Assembly (NCBI GenBank): GCA_016296185.1
Contig: JAEDJT010000042.1
Location: 1 to 11,308 of the forward strand
Direction of reading: 5' to 3'
DNA length: 11,308 bases
Origin: Bacilli bacterium
GTDB taxonomy: Bacteria > Bacillota_I > Bacilli_A > RF39 > UBA660
The notes beneath the pieces are model-generated. The model saw only the letters and a list, made by a program, of their open reading frames with translations. It searched no databases and was not told the origin of the DNA. Below are positions 5,921 to 11,308 of this stretch, one piece after another. The number at the start of each line of letters is the position of its first letter. Within the stretch, counting starts at the first letter, position 1. The position numbers and the translations under genes were made by a program.

Positions 5921-6731
5921 AAATTTCACCATCGCTTTCATCATCAGCATCATAGAATACTTCAGTCTTAGGTTTTAATTCATCTACTAACATCATTCTA
6001 AATTCATCTAAACTTAAGTTATAATGAATTTCATGATCTACTGCAATACTTAATCTACCTGTTTCTTCAGAAACAACTAAAGCTACTGCATCACTTTCTT
6101 CAGCAATACCTAAAGCAGCTCTATGTCTAGTTCCTAACTTTTTATTTAAATTAGGATCCATACTTGTTTTAAATACTGCACCAGCACATGTAATTCTATC
6201 TCCTTGAATAATGATACCACCATCATGTAATGGACTATTAGGGAAGAATATTGTACCTAATAATGGACTTGTTAAATCTGCATAAACTTTAGTAGCAGGA
6301 TTAATATATTCTTGTAATGAAACATCTCTTTCAATTACCATTAATGCACCAATTTTATTCTTTTTAAGATACTCAACAGCATCCATAATTTCATAAACAA
6401 CTCTTTCACGTTCTTCTACAGTAAGAATTTTATGTCTTCCTAATAATTTAGTTCTACCAATAGATTCAAGGAATCCTCTAATTTCCGGTTGAAATAAAAT
6501 AATAATTGCAATAGGTCCCCACTCAAAACAATATTCAAGTAAAATACCTACAGTATATAAGTTAAATAAATCACTTATTACCTTGATAAAGAATAATACT
6601 ATTATTCCTTTAACAATTAAAATTAATTTAACGTTATTTTTAACATTCTTTAATATATAATAAAACATAAACCATACAATACTAATATCAATGATTCTAG
6701 TTATAATTGACCAAACAGTCGATAAAGTCAT
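5913..6731 (-). CDS. cdaA: Diadenylate cyclase CdaA (c-di-AMP synthase)
   Basis: A 272-residue membrane enzyme that joins two ATP into cyclic di-AMP, the second messenger controlling potassium and osmolyte transport and cell-wall balance. Three membrane helices (about 10-28, 34-56 and 64-80) precede the DAC domain (about 105-250). Family blocks are FQPEIRGFLESIGR (80-93), NSPLHDGGIII (165-175) and GTRHRAALG (200-208), giving D170 and the RHR triad at 202-204. The usual DGA motif reads DGG here. Length and order match B. subtilis CdaA (273 residues). I start at ATG 6731 with TAGGAGG upstream. A further in-frame start 21 codons upstream would put coding sequence over the promoter and the amidase terminator. 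It has its own promoter at 6760-6768 and overlaps cdaR by 8 bases. Confidence 0.95.
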   Translation of the reverse strand: MTLSTVWSIITRIIDISIVWFMFYYILKNVKNNVKLILIVKGIIVLFFIKVISDLFNLYTVGILLEYCFEWGPIAIIILFQPEIRGFLESIGRTKLLGRHKILTVEERERVVYEIMDAVEYLKKNKIGALMVIERDVSLQEYINPATKVYADLTSPLLGTIFFPNSPLHDGGIIIQGDRITCAGAVFKTSMDPNLNKKLGTRHRAALGIAEESDAVALVVSEETGRLSIAVDHEIHYNLSLDEFRMMLVDELKPKTEVFYDADDESDGEIYE

Positions 6732-6759
6732 ATTTATTCCTCCTAACTTTACGTTAATA

Positions 6760-6768
6760 ATTATATCA
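6760..6768 (-). promoter_or_regulatory. Extended -10 promoter of cdaA-cdaR
   Basis: TGATATAAT on the minus strand: a consensus TATAAT (6765-6760) with a TG extension (6768-6767). No good -35 box lies at 16-18 bases, where the amidase terminator's T-run is. The start would be near 6753, leaving a leader of about 22 bases with the GGAGG site. I see no c-di-AMP riboswitch in so short a leader. Confidence 0.65.
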
Positions 6769-6777
6769 AATATTAAT

Positions 6778-6821
6778 AAAAAAGAACACCCCAATAATGA
6801 TTATTTTTGAGTGTTCTTTTT
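6778..6821 (-). terminator. Intrinsic terminator of the rnr-smpB-amidase unit
   Basis: The stem pairs 6821-6811 with 6789-6779 (11 bp), extended inward by a G-U and a C-G pair to about 13 bp, and is followed on the minus strand by T residues. The 5' arm is formed by the last lysine, asparagine and threonine codons of the amidase, and its TAA stop (6803-6801) lies in the loop. A second short pairing, AATAAT/ATTATT, lies inside the loop. Confidence 0.8.
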
Positions 6822-8654
6822 CATACTAAAACAATAAAAACTAACTATTTTAAAAACAGATAACAATAAAATAACAACTAATAAAATAATAATTAATATT
6901 TTCTTAGATACTTTATTACTAATTATATTTAAATTATTCTTAGTTGTTTTAACTTCATAATTATTATATTTATCAACAAGATTAAAAGCATCATCAATGT
7001 AATTATCATTTGAATTATAATTAACAAAATATGAATGAATATCTTCGTATAAATCACTATATAAAGAAGGATCAATATTTTCATATATATTTTTTAATAA
7101 TAATACTTCATCAGGAACAGAATATAATGAAGGAACTAAATCAGAAGATGAAATAGTATTTCCATTAGCTTTTTCAAAAGATCCAGCAATGTTTAATAAT
7201 TTGCTATCATTTTTATATGTAGAAACTATTTCAATACTATAGCTAAATCCTAATTCATCTTTTCCCATAGGAACGGTAATAGAAGGATAACCAATTACAC
7301 TAGATAAATAACTACCAGGACTAATTAGTCCAGTAGATTTATATGAATATGGTTTATTCTTTATCGCTGGAAATACAATAACATCAACATTATATTTATT
7401 AAATACATTATCAACATGAGTTCTATATTTACTTTTTAAACTATCTCGATATGATTTACTTTTATAATGACCATTACATCCTTTAGCATATCCAGTTAAT
7501 CTTTGAACATGTCCACCAGACTTTGCTATTTGTTGAAAACTTCTCATTGTACCAGTAGTCCCCTTTAAATATTCATTGATATTATCACACATAGTTAAAC
7601 CGGCATATGTAGAAGTCGCGATAGAATAATTTTTTTGTAAGTAAAATTCATCTATATAAACTATATTAGCTCCAGCATTTTTCATATTATCAATACTAGA
7701 ATTTGTTAAATTTAAAATATCACTATTTGTAACACCAGTAATACCCTTACCTGTTCCATTAATGAATTGAGTAACAACACCAATTGTATAATCACTCATA
7801 TCATTATTTATTTCAAAATCATTATAGTCGTAAGATTCAAAATTTGTTGTATAAACATCTTTTTTATCTTCACCTGAAATTATACTTAATAATAAAGCAT
7901 TATCAGAAATGTTTTTACTCATAATACCAACAGTATCTCTTTCAATATCATAAGGTATTACACCACTTCTACTTATTAGTCCTAAAGTTGGTCTATAACC
8001 AACAACTCCAGCACCAGCTGCAGGAATTCTAACACTAGAATTAGTATCAGTACCTAAACTAGCCGCAGCAAATGCAGCACCTAATGAAACAGCGCTACCA
8101 CCACTACTACCATAAGAAGTGTAATTATTATTAAATACATTTTTAACATATCCATATGAACTATAAGAATTCTGAGCAGAAAAAGCAAATTCACTCATAT
8201 TGGTTGATCCTAAAATAATAGCACCAGAATCAATTAATTTTTTTATAACATAAGCATCATCATTAGGATAATTATCAGATAAAGATTTTGCACCTGCAGT
8301 AGTAGCTAATCCTTTAACATCAATATTTGTTTTAACTAATATCGGAATACCATGTAATGGTCCTCTAATTTTACCTTCTAAACGTTCATTATCCAATTCC
8401 CTAGCTTGTTCAAGTGCATTATCATTAATTTGATTAATACTATTATATAAATAATCATATTCATTAATACGATCTAAATATAAATTAACTAATAACTCAC
8501 TATTTAAATAACCTTTTGTAAAAGCATCATTAATATCATCTATACTCATTGTAGTAATATCAACAGGTGCTTTATTTAAAGCAAAAACAGAAGAAAAGAA
8601 TACAAAAAAAGAGACAAGGAAAAACAAAATGTTTCTTTTTAATTTTACCCTCAT
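6801..8654 (-). CDS. Secreted amidase-signature enzyme with a C-terminal membrane anchor
   Basis: A 617-residue enzyme of the amidase-signature family (Ser-cisSer-Lys amide hydrolases such as GatA, FAAH and peptide amidase). An N-terminal signal peptide (about 1-26) precedes the catalytic domain (about 33-495). Key residues by pattern: K108 in GIPILVKTN, cis-Ser S183 in SYGSSGGSA, and nucleophile S207 in GTDTNSSVRIPAA, with the 24-residue cis-Ser to Ser spacing of the family. The usual GG before the nucleophile is replaced by NS. After a helical stretch (about 514-565) comes a membrane segment (about 584-606) and a short tail, placing the enzyme on the outer face. It is not GatA: it is exported and no gatB or gatC is adjacent. 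The substrate is unknown. Its ATG overlaps the smpB stop (ATGA), so translation is probably coupled. The last codons form the terminator stem. Confidence 0.88.
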   Translation of the reverse strand: MRVKLKRNILFFLVSFFVFFSSVFALNKAPVDITTMSIDDINDAFTKGYLNSELLVNLYLDRINEYDYLYNSINQINDNALEQARELDNERLEGKIRGPLHGIPILVKTNIDVKGLATTAGAKSLSDNYPNDDAYVIKKLIDSGAIILGSTNMSEFAFSAQNSYSSYGYVKNVFNNNYTSYGSSGGSAVSLGAAFAAASLGTDTNSSVRIPAAGAGVVGYRPTLGLISRSGVIPYDIERDTVGIMSKNISDNALLLSIISGEDKKDVYTTNFESYDYNDFEINNDMSDYTIGVVTQFINGTGKGITGVTNSDILNLTNSSIDNMKNAGANIVYIDEFYLQKNYSIATSTYAGLTMCDNINEYLKGTTGTMRSFQQIAKSGGHVQRLTGYAKGCNGHYKSKSYRDSLKSKYRTHVDNVFNKYNVDVIVFPAIKNKPYSYKSTGLISPGSYLSSVIGYPSITVPMGKDELGFSYSIEIVSTYKNDSKLLNIAGSFEKANGNTISSSDLVPSLYSVPDEVLLLKNIYENIDPSLYSDLYEDIHSYFVNYNSNDNYIDDAFNLVDKYNNYEVKTTKNNLNIISNKVSKKILIIILLVVILLLSVFKIVSFYCFSMKKNTQK

Positions 8655-9079
8655 CTCATTCTTCTCGCTTCTCTATCTAAATCTCTTTGTTTGATAGTTT
8701 CTCGCTTATCATAGTTTTTCTTTCCTCTACCTACTCCTAATAAAATCTTAACTTTATTATTCTTTAAGTAAGCCTTTAAAGGTACTAAACTATAACCTTC
8801 TCTTTCAATCTTTTCTTTTAATTTTTTTATTTCATGTTTATGCAATAATAATTTTCTAGTTCTTCTTTCATCATGATTAAATCTATTGCCTTCTTCATAC
8901 TTTGCAATATACATATTTAATAAAAATACTTCATTATTTTTTATAACTGCAAATGTATCTTTTAAATCTCCAGAACCTTTTCTTAATGATTTGATTTCAG
9001 TTCCTTTTAATTCAATTCCACATTCAATATCTTCTTCAATGAAATAATCAAAACTAGCTTTCTTGTTCTTGATTTCCAT
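8651..9079 (-). CDS. smpB: SsrA-binding protein SmpB
   Basis: A 142-residue protein that binds tmRNA and brings it to ribosomes stalled without a stop codon (trans-translation). Family blocks are NKKASFDYFIEE (5-16), GIELKGTEIKSLR (21-33), DERRTRKLLLHKHEI (70-84), LVPLKAY (98-104) and the basic C-terminal tail from GRGKKNYDKRETIKQRD (117-133), which enters the mRNA channel. The length is slightly below the usual 145-160. I start at ATG 9079 (MEIKN), nine bases after AAAGG. An ATG at 9085 or TTG at 9088 is possible but too close to that site. It overlaps the end of rnr by 26 bases, as is common for this pair, and ends with TGA in a 4-base overlap with the amidase. I see no tmRNA gene in the window. 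Confidence 0.97.
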   Translation of the reverse strand: MEIKNKKASFDYFIEEDIECGIELKGTEIKSLRKGSGDLKDTFAVIKNNEVFLLNMYIAKYEEGNRFNHDERRTRKLLLHKHEIKKLKEKIEREGYSLVPLKAYLKNNKVKILLGVGRGKKNYDKRETIKQRDLDREARRMR

Positions 9080-11186
9080 CTTCATCAACCTTTACTAATT
9101 CAAAGTCAACCATTGATGCTTCTTTACTAGCAGCAACGCACTTAACTCTTACTTTATCCCCTAATCTATATTGTTTCTTAGTAGACTTACCAATCATAGC
9201 AAGTAACTCAGGAACATAAGTGAAATAATCACCTTTAATTGTTTGAACATGAACTAATCCTTCTACTAAATTTGGTAATTCAACAAAGAAACCAAAATTA
9301 GTAATTGTAGTAATAGTTCCTTCATATTCTTCGCCAATATGGTCTTCCATATATTCGGCAACTTTCATATCAAACACATCTCTTTCAGCATCAACAGCAG
9401 CAACTTCTCTTTCAGAAGAATGTTGAGCAATTTCAACTAAAGAATTATCTAATGTTTGAATAGTAGTCATAGACATATCTTGTTCAACTAAATATTTTTT
9501 TAATAATCTGTGAACAACTAAGTCAGGATATCTTCTAATAGGACTAGTAAAATGAGTATATGCTTTACTAGCTAAACCGAAGTGTCCAATATTATCTTTA
9601 CTATATTCAGCTTTTCTCATACTTCTTAACAATAAAGAACATAAAATTTCAAATTCTTTTTTATCTTCTAATTGATCAAGAATATTTTGAATACCTTTAG
9701 GAGATAAATCATTGAAATTACCTTTTAATTTATATCCTAAGATTTTAACTAAATTCATGAACTCATCTATTTTTTCTGGTTTAGGAGTATCATGAATACG
9801 ATACATGAATGGTAAATCCATATTATATATGTGAGTAGCAACACATTCATTAGCAGCAATCATGAAATCTTCAATAAGTTTTTCTCCTTCTTCACGAGTA
9901 CGTTTAATAATATCAATTGCTTTACCATTTTCATCTTGAACTATTTTACCTTCATCAATTTCGAAATTAATATAACCTCTACTATTTTTTTCTTTTCTAA
10001 GAATCATATGTAATTCATTCATTGCTTTTAAATCATCAACGAACGGAGCATATTCTGGATCAACAATATCACGCATTATAATATCATTAACTTTTTTATA
10101 AGTCATCCTCTTACTACTTTTAATATAACTAGGGAAAATATCATAATTAACAAATTTACCTTTATGATCAATTTCCATAACACATGACATAGTTAATCTA
10201 ATTACACCTTCATTTAAAGAACAAATACCATTTGATAATTTATGAGGCAACATTGGAATAACTGTATCAGCTAAATATGATGAAGTTCCTCTACTATAAG
10301 CAGCATCACCTAATGCAGTATTTTCTTTAACATAATTAGAAACGTCGGCTATATGAACACCTAATTCATAATTACCATTATCTAAAACTTTAATACTAAT
10401 AGCATCATCTATATCTTTAGTATCATCACCATCAATAGTAAAAATAACTTGATCTGTTAAATCTCTTCTACCAGCTAATTCCTTTTCTGAAACTTCATTA
10501 GGAATATCAACTAGTTCAGCTTCAACTTCATCTCCAAATTCTTCGTAAATACCATGTTTATAAGCAATACTTAAAATATCAGTCATTGGATCATTAATAT
10601 GACCAATAATTTTAATAACTTCAGCTAGGTATTTATGATTACCATATTCTTTTAAAACTTTAGCCAGAACCTTATGTCCTTCAACACAATCTTTAATACT
10701 TTCATCAGTTAAATAAACAATTAAGTTTCTCTTATCATCTGCATCTAATTTTAATATACATTTACCTTCTTCATCAAAAGTAATAGTACCAACAATATCA
10801 TTTAATTCTCTTTTAATAATTCTAACAACTTTAGCTTCTTTTCTAACACCAGAAGCAAATACTTCAACAAGAACAATATCATCATGAATAGCACCATTCA
10901 TATTTTTCTTGTCAACATATAAATCTTCTTCTTTATCTAGAATAACAAAACCAAAACCTTTTTTATTAACAGATAATTTACCGATTTTAATTCCAGGACA
11001 ATTTTTTAAAAGAATATATTTTCCTTTTTTTGTAACAAAAACATCATAAGAATCAACTAATTCTTGAATAGAATCTTGTAATTGTTTATATTCTTCAGCA
11101 CTAGTTAAACCTAATAAATCATTAATTTCCATTAACTCTTTAGCTTCATGAATGTTTTTTAATAAATCTAAAATTTGATCTTTCAT
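9054..11186 (-). CDS. rnr: Ribonuclease R (3'-5' exoribonuclease)
   Basis: A 710-residue exoribonuclease that degrades structured RNA from the 3' end, including mRNA freed by trans-translation. In order: an N-terminal winged-helix region (about 1-60), two cold-shock/OB domains (about 64-125 and 128-195), the RNB catalytic domain (about 238-565) and an S1 domain (about 616-698). The Mg ligands are visible in TIDGDDTKDIDDAIS as D252, D258, D260 and D261, with the same spacing as in E. coli RNase II (201, 207, 209, 210). TSPIRRYPDLVVHR (547-560) carries the conserved arginine. The tail after S1 is short and acidic rather than lysine-rich. I start at ATG 11186 with AGGTGA upstream; an in-frame GTG three codons earlier overlaps that site. 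It leads a unit with smpB and the amidase. Confidence 0.97.
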   Translation of the reverse strand: MKDQILDLLKNIHEAKELMEINDLLGLTSAEEYKQLQDSIQELVDSYDVFVTKKGKYILLKNCPGIKIGKLSVNKKGFGFVILDKEEDLYVDKKNMNGAIHDDIVLVEVFASGVRKEAKVVRIIKRELNDIVGTITFDEEGKCILKLDADDKRNLIVYLTDESIKDCVEGHKVLAKVLKEYGNHKYLAEVIKIIGHINDPMTDILSIAYKHGIYEEFGDEVEAELVDIPNEVSEKELAGRRDLTDQVIFTIDGDDTKDIDDAISIKVLDNGNYELGVHIADVSNYVKENTALGDAAYSRGTSSYLADTVIPMLPHKLSNGICSLNEGVIRLTMSCVMEIDHKGKFVNYDIFPSYIKSSKRMTYKKVNDIIMRDIVDPEYAPFVDDLKAMNELHMILRKEKNSRGYINFEIDEGKIVQDENGKAIDIIKRTREEGEKLIEDFMIAANECVATHIYNMDLPFMYRIHDTPKPEKIDEFMNLVKILGYKLKGNFNDLSPKGIQNILDQLEDKKEFEILCSLLLRSMRKAEYSKDNIGHFGLASKAYTHFTSPIRRYPDLVVHRLLKKYLVEQDMSMTTIQTLDNSLVEIAQHSSEREVAAVDAERDVFDMKVAEYMEDHIGEEYEGTITTITNFGFFVELPNLVEGLVHVQTIKGDYFTYVPELLAMIGKSTKKQYRLGDKVRVKCVAASKEASMVDFELVKVDEDGNQEQES

Positions 11187-11221
11187 GTAAATCACCTATA
11201 TTCCTTTTTACTCTAATATAA

Positions 11222-11230
11222 ATTATACCA
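11222..11230 (-). promoter_or_regulatory. Extended -10 promoter of the rnr-smpB-amidase unit
   Basis: TGGTATAAT on the minus strand: TATAAT (11227-11222) with a TG extension (11230-11229). At the -35 position only an A/T-rich sequence (TGTTTT at 11250-11245) is found. The start would be near 11215, about 29 bases before the ATG. Confidence 0.65.
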
Positions 11231-11251
11231 TATAAAAGCAAGAAAAAACAT

Positions 11252-11276
11252 AAAAAAAAGACCATAAGGTCTATTG
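11252..11276 (-). terminator. Intrinsic terminator of the gene upstream of rnr
   Basis: AGACC/GGTCT stem (11263-11259 with 11272-11268) with a 4-base loop, one mismatch and two more A-T pairs below, followed on the minus strand by eight T (11259-11252). Its 5' arm contains part of the TAG stop of the putative gene at the right edge. Confidence 0.75.
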
Positions 11277-11308
11277 TAAAAACATAATATAAGATATCAC
11301 AATAAATG
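11271..11308 (-). CDS. C-terminal tail of an upstream membrane-protein gene, possibly secG (partial)
   Basis: One minus-strand frame enters from the right edge, encodes FIVISYIMFLQ and stops at TAG (11273-11271), exactly at the base of the terminator. The hydrophobic tail would fit the end of the second membrane helix of SecG, the protein-export channel subunit encoded just before rnr in many Bacillota. Only 11 residues are visible, so the gene end is plausible from the terminator and its identity rests on gene order alone. Confidence 0.35.
   Translation of the reverse strand, partial: FIVISYIMFLQ

Noticed and set aside
6731..6753. c-di-AMP riboswitch controlling cdaA
   Set aside because: The predicted leader is only about 22 bases long, too short for that RNA.
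6732..6794. N-terminal extension of CdaA by 21 codons
   Set aside because: It would cover the extended -10 promoter and part of the amidase terminator; the internal ATG has a perfect ribosome binding site and gives the normal family length.
8651..8653. TGA read as tryptophan (Mycoplasma code)
   Set aside because: The Trp codons I checked are all TGG. Reading through the smpB TGA would add only two residues, so the stop itself is not decisive, but TGG use makes the standard bacterial code far more likely.
9831..10013. Plus-strand open frame of 60 codons
   Set aside because: Antisense to the RNase R catalytic domain; composition follows from the opposite strand.
1..11308. CRISPR array, insertion sequence, phage or defence module
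   Set aside because: No spaced direct repeats, transposase, integrase or defence-family motifs are visible on either strand.

Overview
The window is strongly AT-rich and carries eleven protein genes: nine complete on the minus strand, one small one on the plus strand, and a probable minus-strand gene tail at the right edge. The gene set (SmpB with RNase R, CdaA with a YbbR-domain protein, a DUF402 Ntdp phosphatase, an S41 peptidase with a PDZ domain, DUF378) and the strong GGAGG/GGTGA-type ribosome binding sites point to a low-GC Gram-positive bacterium (Bacillota). An uncultured gut lineage of the Bacilli/Erysipelotrichia/RF39 kind would fit, but that placement is inference. Every Trp codon I checked is TGG, which argues against the Mycoplasma code. 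The only TGA stop (smpB) is followed two codons later by TAA, so it does not settle the question by itself.

Layout, left to right. Positions 1-240 hold no gene. Read on the minus strand they look like the promoter and leader region of an rRNA operon lying off the left edge: a near-ideal promoter (TTGACA-17-TATATT), a possible second promoter upstream, a short 5' hairpin and a boxA-like sequence. A 97-bp nested inverted repeat sits between the two promoters. Next come a DUF402 nucleotide phosphatase (241-774), an S41/CtpA-type membrane protease (853-2364), a membrane-anchored protein with a thioredoxin-like outer domain and no CxxC (2429-3157), and a lipoprotein with a LolA-like domain plus a DUF4367-like tail (3244-4242). 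The plus-strand DUF378 gene (4325-4507) converges on cdaR and shares a bidirectional terminator with it. The c-di-AMP synthase cdaA (5913-6731) and its partner cdaR (4535-5920) overlap. The last unit is rnr-smpB-amidase (11186 down to 6801), whose three genes overlap, and the final 11 codons of what may be secG lie at the right edge.

Transcription. I can place intrinsic terminators after the presumed secG, the amidase, cdaR/DUF378, the thioredoxin-like gene, the S41 gene and, probably, the DUF402 gene. Promoters lie directly behind or inside several of them. Four promoters have a TGn-extended -10 box with a weak -35 box.

Function. The right half combines RNA quality control (RNase R, SmpB) with an unexpected secreted, C-terminally anchored amidase. 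The middle carries c-di-AMP synthesis. The left half is mostly cell-envelope proteins, two of them with long lysine-rich cytoplasmic tails. I see no phage, CRISPR, transposon or defence module. The window looks like core chromosome with some lineage-specific envelope genes.
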